NCBI RefSeq assembly: GCF_040049215.1
Contig: NZ_JBDZDN010000001.1
Span: 1,612,001-1,676,000 of the forward strand
From: Mesorhizobium_K sp040049215
Lineage (GTDB): Bacteria > Pseudomonadota > Alphaproteobacteria > Rhizobiales > Rhizobiaceae
DNA length: 64,000 bases
Direction: 5' to 3'
Shown: positions 43,365 to 51,823 of the stretch, one piece after another
Position numbering within the stretch: the first letter of the stretch is position 1
Layout: every line of letters starts with the position of its first letter
Notes under the pieces: model-generated
Seen by the model: the letters and a program-made list of their open reading frames with translations, nothing else
The model's database searches: none
Told to the model about the DNA's origin: nothing
Position numbers and translations under genes: made by a program

Positions 43365-44420
43365 GTGCCTAAGACGATGAAGGGACCTGCAATATTCCTG
43401 GCGCAGTTCGCGGGCGACGCCGCGCCGTTCAATTCGCTGAAGTCGATCACCAAATGGGCGGCCGGGCTCGGCTACAAGGGCGTGCAGATCCCGACCTGGG
43501 ACGGGCGCCTGTTCGACCTCAAGAAGGCGGCGACCTCGAAGGCCTATTGCGACGAGGTGAAGGGCATCTGCGCCGAAGCAGGCGTCGAGATCACCGAGCT
43601 GTCGACCCATCTGCAGGGCCAGCTGGTCGCGGTGCATCCGGCCTATGACGCCCAGTTCGATGGCTTTGCGCCGCCATCGGTGCACAACAATCCCAAGGCG
43701 CGCCAGAAATGGGCGGTCGAGCAGATGAAGTTCGGCGCCAAGGCGTCGCGCAATCTCGGGCTGAACGCTTCCGTCAGCTTCTCCGGCGCATTGGCCTTCC
43801 CTTATCTCTACCCGTGGCCGCAGCGGCCGGCCGGCCTGATCGAGGAGGCCTTCACCGAACTCGGCAAGCGCTGGAAGCCGATTCTGGACGCCTATGAGGA
43901 TGCCGGCGTCGATGTCGGCTACGAGATCCATCCCGGCGAGGACATTTTCGACGGAGCGACCTTCGAGATGTTCCTCGACGCCGTCGGCGGGCACAAGCGG
44001 GCCAACATCAACTACGACCCGTCGCATTTCCTGCTGCAGCAGCTCGACTATCTCCACTTCATCGACATCTATCACGAGCGCATCAAGGCCTTCCACGTGA
44101 AGGACGCCGAGTTCAACCCGACCGGCCGGCAGGGCGTCTATTCCGGCTATCAGGGCTGGGTGAACCGCGCCGGCCGCTTCCGTTCGCTCGGCGACGGACA
44201 GGTCGATTTTTCCGGCATCTTCTCCAAGCTGGCGCAATACGACTACGACAGCTGGGCGGTGCTGGAATGGGAATGCTGCCTCAAGCATCCCGAGGACGGC
44301 GCGGCCGAGGGCGCGCCCTTCATCGCCAGCCACATCATCCGTGTGACCGAAAAGGCGTTCGACGATTTCGCCGGCGGCACGACGGACAAGAAGCTGCTCA
44401 AGGCGATGATGGGGATTTGA
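43365..44420 (+). CDS. Sugar phosphate isomerase/epimerase family protein
   Basis: This 351-residue TIM-barrel protein starts at GTG 43365 with GAAGGAGGA upstream. It shows KGPAIFLAQFAGDAAPFNSLKSITKWAAGLGYKGVQIPTWD, VGYEIHPGEDIFDG (Glu and His near 187), ANINYDPSHFLLQQLDYLHFIDIYHERIKAFHVKDAEF (Asp, His, His near 218-245) and WAVLEWECCLKH (Glu near 300). These are the metal residues of the family. At 351 residues it is the longer type found with Gfo/Idh/MocA dehydrogenases in keto-glycoside breakdown. The next gene is such a dehydrogenase. Confidence 0.9.
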   Translation: MPKTMKGPAIFLAQFAGDAAPFNSLKSITKWAAGLGYKGVQIPTWDGRLFDLKKAATSKAYCDEVKGICAEAGVEITELSTHLQGQLVAVHPAYDAQFDGFAPPSVHNNPKARQKWAVEQMKFGAKASRNLGLNASVSFSGALAFPYLYPWPQRPAGLIEEAFTELGKRWKPILDAYEDAGVDVGYEIHPGEDIFDGATFEMFLDAVGGHKRANINYDPSHFLLQQLDYLHFIDIYHERIKAFHVKDAEFNPTGRQGVYSGYQGWVNRAGRFRSLGDGQVDFSGIFSKLAQYDYDSWAVLEWECCLKHPEDGAAEGAPFIASHIIRVTEKAFDDFAGGTTDKKLLKAMMGI

Positions 44421-44524
44421 GGGAGTAGGTTAGCAGGGGAATTAGGGAAGTAGGTATGACAGCAGTATGGTCTCGGGTGTAGACGCTCGTTCCCCTATCT
44501 CCCCTATTCCCGTACTCCCCTACC
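44421..44524. repeat. Purine/pyrimidine mirror-like inverted repeat between isomerase and dehydrogenase genes
   Basis: The left arm (44421-44455) is made of GGGAGTAGG/GGGGAATTAGG/GGGAAGTAGG words. The right arm (44490-44524) is the pyrimidine counterpart (CCCCTATCTCCCCTATTCCC, then GTACTCCCCTACC). They can fold into a long imperfect stem. The unit fills the gap between two co-oriented genes. It resembles a dispersed rhizobial intergenic repeat, but only one copy is in the window. Confidence 0.6.
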
Positions 44525-44550
44525 AATCTTGATTTTTCAGGGAGAGAGAA

Positions 44551-45738
44551 ATGGTCAGCGGCAGACAGGTTGAATCCGGCAAGGGACCCATCCGCTACGG
44601 CATGGTCGGCGGCGGGCAGGGCGCCTTCATCGGCGCGGTGCACAGGCTGGCGGCGCGCATGGACGGCGAGTTCGAGCTGGTGGCCGGCGCGCTGTCGTCC
44701 AATCCGGAACGCGCCAAGGCTTCGGCCGCGGAACTCGGCCTCGATCCCCAGCGTAGCTATGGGAGCTTCGCCGAGATGGCGAAGGCAGAAGCCAAGCGGC
44801 CCGACGGTATCGAGGTGGTGGCGATCGTGACGCCAAACAACGTGCACTATCCGGCGGCGAAGGCCTTCCTTGAAGCCGGCATCCACGTCATCTGCGACAA
44901 GCCGCTGACTTCGAACCTCGCCGACGCCAGGAAGCTCGCCGCGCTGGTCGAAAAGAGCGGCAAGCTGTTCGTGCTCACCCACAACTACACCGCCTATCCG
45001 ATGGTCAGGCAGGCGCGCGACATGGTGGCGAAGGGCCAGCTCGGCGACATCCGCGTCGTGCAGGCGGAATATCCGCAGGACTGGCTGACCGACCCGATCG
45101 AGCAGGCGGGCCAGAAGCAGGCGGCCTGGCGCACCGATCCGAAGCAGTCGGGCGCCGGCGGCGCTTCCGGCGATATCGGCACCCATGCTTACAACCTCGC
45201 GCGCTTCGTCTCCGGACTCGAACTCGCCGAGCTTTCGGCCGACCTCGACGCCTTCGTGCCGGGCCGCAAGGTGGACGACAATCTGAATGTGCTGCTGCGC
45301 TTCAAGCCGGCCGGCAAGGCTCCCCCCGCGAAGGGCATGATCTGGGCGAGCCAGGTCGCGCCAGGACACGAGAACGGGCTGAAGCTGCGCGTTTACGGCA
45401 CCAAGGGCGGCATCGAATGGGTACAGGCCGACCCGAACTATCTGTGGTACACGCCGTTCGGGCAGCCCAAGCAGCTCATCACCCGCGCCGGCGCGGGCGC
45501 CGGCCCGGCCGCGGCGCGGCTGACGCGCGTGCCATCAGGCCATCCGGAAGGCTATCTCGAAGGTTTCGCCAATCTCTACCAGGAAGCCGCGCGGGCGATT
45601 CGCGCCGCCCGCCGGAAGGGCGGCAAGCCGGCAAAGGACGTCATCTATCCGACCGTCCAGGACGGTGTGGAAGGCGTCGCTTTCGTGGAGGCCTGCGTGA
45701 AGTCGTCGAAGAAGAACGGGGCCTGGACGAAGCTCTGA
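44551..45738 (+). CDS. Gfo/Idh/MocA-family oxidoreductase
   Basis: This 395-residue NAD(P)-dependent sugar dehydrogenase has the Rossmann loop YGMVGGGQGAFIGAVHRLAARMD near residues 12-34. HVICDKPLTSNLADARKLA near 112 carries the catalytic Lys in the C-D-K-P version of E-K-P, and GGASGDIGTHAYNLARFVSG near 205 has the catalytic Asp and His. GGAGAGAGAA precedes the ATG. It follows the isomerase gene across a repeat, and the pair could oxidise a glycoside at C3 and process the product. Confidence 0.92.
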   Translation: MVSGRQVESGKGPIRYGMVGGGQGAFIGAVHRLAARMDGEFELVAGALSSNPERAKASAAELGLDPQRSYGSFAEMAKAEAKRPDGIEVVAIVTPNNVHYPAAKAFLEAGIHVICDKPLTSNLADARKLAALVEKSGKLFVLTHNYTAYPMVRQARDMVAKGQLGDIRVVQAEYPQDWLTDPIEQAGQKQAAWRTDPKQSGAGGASGDIGTHAYNLARFVSGLELAELSADLDAFVPGRKVDDNLNVLLRFKPAGKAPPAKGMIWASQVAPGHENGLKLRVYGTKGGIEWVQADPNYLWYTPFGQPKQLITRAGAGAGPAAARLTRVPSGHPEGYLEGFANLYQEAARAIRAARRKGGKPAKDVIYPTVQDGVEGVAFVEACVKSSKKNGAWTKL

Positions 45739-45766
45739 CCCGCATCGAACCGGACCGGCCGGTCGC

Positions 45767-46855
45767 TCACCGCATCAGGCCGCGCGCGGCCACCGGCCAG
45801 ACCGTCTCGACTATGCCGTCGCGGACGCCGTAGACCTCGTCGACCATGTTCGACACCACGCAGCAATGGTTCGGTACGATGGAGACGACTTCACCGACCT
45901 CAGGCTTCGCCGCCGAGGCCGACAGATCGATGATACCGTGCTCCTCCGAGAGGTTGGCGAGCCTGGCGTCGGGATAGTCGACGAGGCGGCCGAAATCCTT
46001 GAGGAAATACTGCTCGCGCGTCAGCATCTTCGAGCCGGCGTCGATGACGGCGCGGTCCTCGGTCGGCCGGCTCACCACGGTGGCGCGGACATGCATAGCG
46101 CAATCGTCCCATGTCGCGACGCCGGACTCGACCATCATGACGTCGTTGTAGACATAGGTGCCGACGCGGTGCTCGGTCATCATCGGATAGTCGGCGAGCG
46201 ATTTCAAAGCCGGCGATCCGCCGCCCGAAAGCGTCGGGATCGGCATGCCGGCCGCTTCGAAAAGGGAAAGGGTGCGCGTGAAAAAGTCGAGCGTGCGCGG
46301 CGCATTGTTGGGATAGACGGCGAGGCCGGCGAATTCGACGCCCGGCAGCCTGTCGGCGAGGCGCGCAAGGTCGAGCGCCGCCTCCGGCGTCTGCACGCCG
46401 TTGCGTCCGAAGCCGGTGTCGCACTCGATCAGCACGGGCAGCTGCCGGCCGTGGCCTTTGGCGGCGTCCGACAGCCCGCGTAGCACCACCTCATTGTCGG
46501 CGACGACGGCGAGCCTGCGGATCCGCTCCGACAGGTCTATCAGCCGGCCGGTCTTTCGCGGGCCGACGATGTTGAAGGTGATCAGGATGTCGTCGGTGAC
46601 GCCGGCGTCGATGAAGATTTCGGCTTCGCCGAGCTTCTGGCAGGTGAGACCGATGGCGCCGGCGGCGATCTGCATGGCGCCGATGGCCGGAATCTTGTGC
46701 GTCTTGATATGCGGACGCAGCGCCTTGCCGGATTGCGAAACCAGCCGCTGGACGCGCCCGATGTTGTTCTCCATGAGGTCGAGCAGGATGGTGACGCAAG
46801 GCGTGTCGAGTTCGGTGACCGGTTGCCGGCTTTGGGCCTTCTCCATGTCCGTCAT
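45767..46855 (-). CDS. D-serine dehydratase / D-threonine aldolase-like PLP enzyme
   Basis: This 362-residue fold-type III (alanine-racemase-like) enzyme has LDTPCVTILLDLMENNIGRVQ at the start and the PLP lysine in LRPHIKTHKIP near residue 47. CDTGFGRNGV is near 150 and LSGGGSPALKSL is near 210. The metal pair lies in VPNHCCVVSNM near 332 (His-x-Cys, as in DSD1-type enzymes rather than His-x-Asp). It would convert a D-hydroxyamino acid to a keto acid or aldehyde plus glycine. Its start overlaps the SDR stop (ATGA), so the two are coupled. Confidence 0.88.
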   Translation of the reverse strand: MTDMEKAQSRQPVTELDTPCVTILLDLMENNIGRVQRLVSQSGKALRPHIKTHKIPAIGAMQIAAGAIGLTCQKLGEAEIFIDAGVTDDILITFNIVGPRKTGRLIDLSERIRRLAVVADNEVVLRGLSDAAKGHGRQLPVLIECDTGFGRNGVQTPEAALDLARLADRLPGVEFAGLAVYPNNAPRTLDFFTRTLSLFEAAGMPIPTLSGGGSPALKSLADYPMMTEHRVGTYVYNDVMMVESGVATWDDCAMHVRATVVSRPTEDRAVIDAGSKMLTREQYFLKDFGRLVDYPDARLANLSEEHGIIDLSASAAKPEVGEVVSIVPNHCCVVSNMVDEVYGVRDGIVETVWPVAARGLMR

Positions 46856-47631
46856 CCTCCGGCAATCGACCAGCCGCCATCGACCATGATGTTGGCGCCG
46901 GTGATCAGCGACGCCGCCGGCGAGGCGAGGAACACGACGGCGCCGGCGACGTCGATCGGATCGCCGATCCGGCCGAGCGGGATGTGGGCGAGCACATGCG
47001 CGTGAAATTCGGGCTGGTCGAGGCTGGGCCGGGTGCCGTCGGTCCAGATGAAGGTCGGCGCGATGCTGTTGACCGTGATGCCGTGGCGCGCCCATTCCGC
47101 CGCGAGGCAGCGCGTCAGATGGTTGATGGCGGCCTTGGTCATGCAATAGATGGACTCCCCGCGCAGCGTGACCGATCCCGCCTGCGAGCTGATGTTGATG
47201 ATGCGCCCGGATTTCCTCGACATCATCAGCTTGCCCACTGCCTGGGTGGTGAAGAAGGTGCCCTTGAGGTTGATGTTCACCGTATAGTCGAAGTCAGCCT
47301 CGGTGACGTCCTCGGCGAGGTTTTCCGGGCCGATGCCGACATTGTTGACCAGCACGTCGATGCGGCCGAAATGGTCGTGCGCCTGCGCGACGGCGGCGCG
47401 CACCGAGTCCAGGTCCGACAGGTCCATGCGGACCGCGAAAGCGCGCCGGCCCAGTGCCTCGATCTCGGCGACGAGCGCCTCGCCGTCCCCGGGCTTGCGG
47501 ATGCCGACGACCATGTCCGCGCCGGAGCCGGCGCAGGCGAGCGCGCAGGCGCGGCCGATGCCGCGCGATGCGCCGGTGACGAACACAATCTTTCCCGTGA
47601 GCTCGAAGCTGGGCGTGGTGGCGGCGGTCAT
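46852..47631 (-). CDS. Short-chain dehydrogenase/reductase
   Basis: This 259-residue classical SDR has the cofactor loop VFVTGASRGIGRACA near residues 16-30, DLSD near 72 and NNVGIG near 96. The catalytic Ser is in NISSQAGSV near 148, the Tyr-x-x-x-Lys in SIYCMTKAAINH near 161, and the protein ends IMVDGGWSIAGG. The start is ATG 47631. It is coupled to the D-hydroxyamino-acid enzyme downstream, so it may supply or remove its hydroxy/keto substrate. Confidence 0.93.
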   Translation of the reverse strand: MTAATTPSFELTGKIVFVTGASRGIGRACALACAGSGADMVVGIRKPGDGEALVAEIEALGRRAFAVRMDLSDLDSVRAAVAQAHDHFGRIDVLVNNVGIGPENLAEDVTEADFDYTVNINLKGTFFTTQAVGKLMMSRKSGRIINISSQAGSVTLRGESIYCMTKAAINHLTRCLAAEWARHGITVNSIAPTFIWTDGTRPSLDQPEFHAHVLAHIPLGRIGDPIDVAGAVVFLASPAASLITGANIMVDGGWSIAGG

Positions 47632-47854
47632 GGCTGTTCTCCCTCTTTGCATGCGGCTGCACAGCATTAGACAGATGCGGTGCGCCGGGGAAGCCGGCTG
47701 ACGCTTTGCAGGCGGGAACTTCGCGGGCGGGATCCGGACCCGGCCCAGCCGCATTGTCAGCAGTGCGATGTCTGACGGCGCAGGATGCCGTTTGCCGTCT
47801 TTCCGTTGGCTACGGACGGTCGTAGACTGAAACCGCAACGAGCCGGAGTTCGTC

Positions 47855-48760
47855 ATGGCGCCTCGCCCTGCCTGGAAAGGCTATCTGAAACTTTCCCTCG
47901 TCACCTGCGCCGTCGAGCTGTCGGGAGCGACGACCCAGAGCGAGAAAGTATCGTTCCGCACGCTCAACCGCCAGACCGGCAACGCGGTCCGCCGGCAATA
48001 CATGGATTCGGTGAGCGGCAAGCCGGTGGACGACAAGAACGAAGTGCGCGGCTACGAGGTCGAAAAGGACGAGTTCCTGATCATCGAGGATGAGGACATC
48101 GAGGCGGTGCAGATCGAATCCTCGCACACGCTGAGCCTCGACAGCTTTGTCGAGAAGGCCGACGTCGATCCTGTCTATATCGAAAAACCCTACTACCTCA
48201 CGCCCGCCGACAAGGTTTCCGAGGAGGCCTTCGCCGTCATCCGGCAGGCGCTGGAGGACAAGAAGATGGCCGGGCTTGCGCGCATCGTGCTCTACCAGCG
48301 CGAACGGCCGTGCCTGATCGAGCCCTTCGGCAAGGGCATGCTTTTGACCACGCTGCGCTATGGCGACACGGTGCGGCAGGCCGAGGACGCCTATGACGGG
48401 ATGGACAAGCTCAAGCTCGACCAGGACCTGCTCGAACTCGCGACCCGCACGATCGAGAGGAAGAAGGGCAAGTTCGACCCCGCCACCTTCGAGGACCGCT
48501 ACGAGAAGGCCGTGCTCGACCTGATCAAGTCGCGCAAGAAGAGCGGCAAGAAGGTGTCGGTGCGCGAGACCGAGGAGAAGCCGTCCAACGTCATCAACCT
48601 TTTCGATGCCTTGAAGAAGAGCCTGGCGGCGGGCGAGCAGAAGGCCGCCGGTAAAGCGGCGAGCAAGGAAGCGCCAGGGAAGGTCCAGGCGAAAAAGCCC
48701 GCGCCACGCAAGAAGGCGCCGCCCACAAGGAAGGCTCCGTCGGGCAAGCCAAAAAGCTGA
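47855..48760 (+). CDS. ku: Ku protein (bacterial non-homologous end joining)
   Basis: This 301-residue homodimeric DNA-end-binding protein has its Ku core at about residues 5-250: APRPAWKGYLKLSLVTCAVEL, VRRQYMDSVSGKPVDDKNEVRGYEVEKDEFLIIED and YYLTPADKVSEEAFAVIRQALE. The C-terminal tail (250-301) is Lys/Ala/Pro-rich and probably contacts DNA. The GGAG ribosome-binding site precedes ATG 47855. It lies 3 nt upstream of ligD, so the two repair proteins are co-expressed. Confidence 0.95.
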   Translation: MAPRPAWKGYLKLSLVTCAVELSGATTQSEKVSFRTLNRQTGNAVRRQYMDSVSGKPVDDKNEVRGYEVEKDEFLIIEDEDIEAVQIESSHTLSLDSFVEKADVDPVYIEKPYYLTPADKVSEEAFAVIRQALEDKKMAGLARIVLYQRERPCLIEPFGKGMLLTTLRYGDTVRQAEDAYDGMDKLKLDQDLLELATRTIERKKGKFDPATFEDRYEKAVLDLIKSRKKSGKKVSVRETEEKPSNVINLFDALKKSLAAGEQKAAGKAASKEAPGKVQAKKPAPRKKAPPTRKAPSGKPKS

Positions 48761-48763
48761 GCC

Positions 48764-51277
48764 ATGGACAGCCTCGAAAGCTACCGCGCCAAACGCAACT
48801 TCAAGCGCACGCCCGAACCGTCCGGCAAATCCAAGCCCGGAAAGCCGAAAAGCGCCGGCGGCGTCTTCGTTGTGCACAAACACGATGCGCGCCGGCTGCA
48901 CTACGATCTGCGGCTCGAACATGACGGGGTCCTGTGGAGCTGGGCGGTGACGCGCGGCCCGAGCCTCGACCCGTCCGACAAACGGCTCGCCGTCCATGTC
49001 GAGGATCATCCTTTTGAGTACCGCACCTTCGAGGGCATCATCCCGGAAGGCTACGGCGCTGGAACCGTCGTCCTGTGGGACGAGGGCAGTTGGACGCCGG
49101 AATTCGACCCGGCCTGGGGCATGAAAAAGGGCCACATCCGCTTCGAGCTCGACGGCCAGAAGCTGCACGGGCTCTGGGACCTCGTGCGGCTGAAGCGCAA
49201 AGCCGGCGAAAAACGCGACAACTGGCTGCTGATCAAGGCCGACGACGCGTTTGCGCGGCCCGGCGAAGACATTCTTCTGGAACAGCCGCGTTCGGTGAAA
49301 TCGGGCCGGACGGTCGAAGAGGTCGCGGCCGGAAAGCCGCCGCGCCGGAAGCCGATCGCCAAGGCGCTGCAGGTCACCAAGCCGAAGGCGCGAAAAAGCA
49401 GCAAGCCGATGCCCGGCTTCATCGAGCCACAGCTGGCGACGCTGCGCTCGAACCCGCCGTCGGGGGACGAGTGGCTGCACGAGGTCAAGTTCGACGGCTA
49501 CCGCATCCAGGCGCATGTCTCCCAGGGCAAGGTCACGCTGTTCACGCGCAAGGGTCTCGACTGGACCGCCAAGTTTGGCAGCGCCATCCCGGAAGCCCTT
49601 GCGGCGCTCGATTGCGAAGACGCTGTCATCGACGGCGAGATCGTCGTGCTTTCGGACCAAGGCGTCGCTTCCTTCTCGGCGCTCCAGGCCGCGCTTTCTT
49701 CGGGCAGGACGGACCTCATGCTCTATTACGCCTTCGACCTTCTGCATCTCGACGGCGTCGACCTGCGCGGAGAGCCGCTGCTTGAGCGGAAGGCGAAGCT
49801 GCACCGGCTTGTAGGAACGGGCCTGGCCCATGCACCGGTTCACTACAGCGAACATTTCGAGACGGCCGGCCAGACCATGCTGGCGCATGCCTGCAGGATG
49901 GGGCTTGAAGGCATCATCTCCAAGCGCGCCGACGCACCCTACGAAGCCGGGAGGAGCCTCGGCTGGATCAAATCCAAATGCACGCTGAGGCAGGAATTCG
50001 TCATCCTCGGCTACGTGCCGTCGGAAGCCACGGGCCGGGGCTTGCGCTCGCTGGTGGTCGGCTACCACAGGGACGGCAAGCTGCACTATGGCGGCCGGGT
50101 GGGCACCGGCTTTTCCGGCACCGTCACCAACGATCTGAAGAAGCGGCTCGATCGCATCAGAACGAAGCGGCCGCCGGTCGGGGGCGAACCGGCGAAGGAC
50201 AGGAAGGTTGTCTGGGCAAAACCCGATCTCGTCGCCGAGGTCGAGTTCAGGAGCTGGACGGACGACGGCATCCTGCGCCAGGCCTCCTTCCAGGGCTTGC
50301 GCGAGGACAAGCCCGCGAGCGAGGTCGTGGCGGAGACGGGAATGGCGGCGAACGATGGCGCAGCCGCCGATATTACAAAGGCGCGTTCGCCGCGCGCCTC
50401 GAAGGAAATATCGAAGAGGCCGAAAGCCATGTCCGTCACCCTGAGCAGTCCCGAGAAACTGTTGTGGCCCGAGGCCGGGATCAGCAAGCAGGGGTTGCTC
50501 GAGCACTACGAAAAGGTCTGGCCGCGCATCGAGCAATTCATCGTCGACAGGCCGCTCAGCCTGGTGCGCGCGCCCGACGGCATCGACGGGCAGCGGTTCT
50601 TCCAGAAGCACGCGTCGAAGGGCATGCATGAGGCGATCATCCGCACGGCCGATCCCGAGGACGGCGAGGAGCTTCTCTCCATCCGCGACTTCGACGGACT
50701 TGCCGCGCTGGTGCAGTTCGGCGTCGTCGAGATCCATATCTGGGGTTCGACGCTCGCCGCCATCGAGATGCCGGACCAGATCGTCTTCGACCTCGACCCG
50801 GACGAAGGACTGGGCGTCGAGGACGTGAGGGCAGCGACGCTCGACGTGAAGGACAGGCTCGACGCGCTCGGCCTGCCGAGCTTCGTCAAGACATCCGGCG
50901 GCAAGGGATTCCATGTCGTGGTGCCGCTGAAGCCCAAGGCAGACTGGGATACGGTGAAGACCTTCTCGCACGACTTTGCCCGCGCCATGGAACAGACGGA
51001 TCCCGGCCGCTACACGTCGGTGCTGTCCAAGAAGGCGCGCAAGGGCCGCGTCTTTGTCGATTATCTGCGCAACGGCAGGGGATCGACCGCGGTGGCGCCA
51101 TGGTCCTCGCGGGCGAAGCCGAACGCGACGGTCGCGGTGCCGGTAACTTTCGACATGGTGCGCGACGGTGTCGGCCCCGCCGACTTTTCCATCGGCTCGA
51201 AGGCGCTGGACGACGCGCTGAAGAGACCCGATCCCTGGGCGGACTTCTTCAAGGCGGCCAAGCCGCTGAAACTTTAG
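48764..51277 (+). CDS. ligD: ATP-dependent DNA ligase D, three-domain NHEJ enzyme
   Basis: This 837-residue protein has three domains in the order PE-LIG-POL. The 3'-phosphoesterase (residues 30-165) has HKHDARRLHYDLRLEHDG and EYRTFEGIIPEGYGAGTV. The ligase (215-520) has EVKFDGYR with the adenylated Lys near 243, DAVIDGEIVVL and EGIISKRADAPYEAGRS. The primase-polymerase (550-837) has SKQGLLEHYEKV, HIWGSTLAAIEMPDQIVFDLDPDEG with the catalytic Asp pair near 675, and KTSGGKGFHVVVPL. It repairs Ku-bound double-strand breaks. Confidence 0.96.
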   Translation: MDSLESYRAKRNFKRTPEPSGKSKPGKPKSAGGVFVVHKHDARRLHYDLRLEHDGVLWSWAVTRGPSLDPSDKRLAVHVEDHPFEYRTFEGIIPEGYGAGTVVLWDEGSWTPEFDPAWGMKKGHIRFELDGQKLHGLWDLVRLKRKAGEKRDNWLLIKADDAFARPGEDILLEQPRSVKSGRTVEEVAAGKPPRRKPIAKALQVTKPKARKSSKPMPGFIEPQLATLRSNPPSGDEWLHEVKFDGYRIQAHVSQGKVTLFTRKGLDWTAKFGSAIPEALAALDCEDAVIDGEIVVLSDQGVASFSALQAALSSGRTDLMLYYAFDLLHLDGVDLRGEPLLERKAKLHRLVGTGLAHAPVHYSEHFETAGQTMLAHACRMGLEGIISKRADAPYEAGRSLGWIKSKCTLRQEFVILGYVPSEATGRGLRSLVVGYHRDGKLHYGGRVGTGFSGTVTNDLKKRLDRIRTKRPPVGGEPAKDRKVVWAKPDLVAEVEFRSWTDDGILRQASFQGLREDKPASEVVAETGMAANDGAAADITKARSPRASKEISKRPKAMSVTLSSPEKLLWPEAGISKQGLLEHYEKVWPRIEQFIVDRPLSLVRAPDGIDGQRFFQKHASKGMHEAIIRTADPEDGEELLSIRDFDGLAALVQFGVVEIHIWGSTLAAIEMPDQIVFDLDPDEGLGVEDVRAATLDVKDRLDALGLPSFVKTSGGKGFHVVVPLKPKADWDTVKTFSHDFARAMEQTDPGRYTSVLSKKARKGRVFVDYLRNGRGSTAVAPWSSRAKPNATVAVPVTFDMVRDGVGPADFSIGSKALDDALKRPDPWADFFKAAKPLKL

Positions 51278-51326
51278 AGCGGCGAACGCTCAGTCGGAAT
51301 CGCTGCGTCGCTATCTCTTTGTTTCA

Positions 51327-51372
51327 GCATCGGATTTGTCCGAAAACCGCTGCGCACTTTTCGGTCCGATGC
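51327..51372. repeat. 46-bp palindromic repeat, copy 2
   Basis: GCATCGGA (51327-51334) and TCCGATGC (51365-51372) enclose the same nested CCGAAAA/TTTTCGG stem as the copy at 22268; 43 of 46 bases agree. It lies in the gap after ligD. Confidence 0.8.
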
Positions 51373-51464
51373 TGTAGAGACGCTTGCCGAAACAGCCATG
51401 GCCGCAACCAACTCACCGCCGGACCGCGGTCCGACGTGTCAGGCGATCGGCCTTGTGGACCCGA

Positions 51465-51716
51465 CTACTTCGCCTTGGGCTTGGCTGCCGGCTTCTTGGC
51501 GACTGGAGCCGCCTTGGCGGCGGGTGCCTTGGCGGCGGCCTTGGGCTTCGCGACCGCGGCCGCGCGGGCCGGCTTTTTCTTCGCCGCCGCGGCCTCCGCG
51601 TCGATTTCCCTTGTCGCCTGGTCCCAATGGTCCTGGTCTGCGCCGTGAGGTCGTCCGTGACTTTCCCAAATAGCGTGGGCACGTTGACGAATGCGCTGCT
51701 GACGGTCGTCGGTCAT
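51465..51716 (-). CDS. DUF2934 domain protein with Ala/Lys-rich tail
   Basis: This is an 83-residue protein. Residues 5-45 (QQRIRQRAHAIWESHGRPHGADQDHWDQATREID) match the DUF2934 pattern (R-A-x-x-I-W-E-x-x-G-x-P-x-G-x-x-x-x-H-W). Residues 45-83 are low-complexity Ala/Lys/Pro, histone-H1-like, and probably bind nucleic acid. GGAGG stands just upstream of the ATG. It is close to ku/ligD but on the opposite strand; a DNA-repair role is only a guess. Confidence 0.85.
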   Translation of the reverse strand: MTDDRQQRIRQRAHAIWESHGRPHGADQDHWDQATREIDAEAAAAKKKPARAAAVAKPKAAAKAPAAKAAPVAKKPAAKPKAK

Positions 51717-51823
51717 GCTTGCCTCCAGTCGGTCGGAGCCTTGATCGTAACACAATTGCGGCGATGCGACAGAGCGCTTACGCCGCAGTGCACCATCGCG
51801 GACATATTTTTTTCGCGCGGTCC

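Noticed and set aside
47810..50971. A minus-strand open frame of about 1050 codons opposite ku and ligD
   Set aside because: Ku and LigD are unmistakable on the plus strand; the opposite frame has no motif and reflects codon bias.
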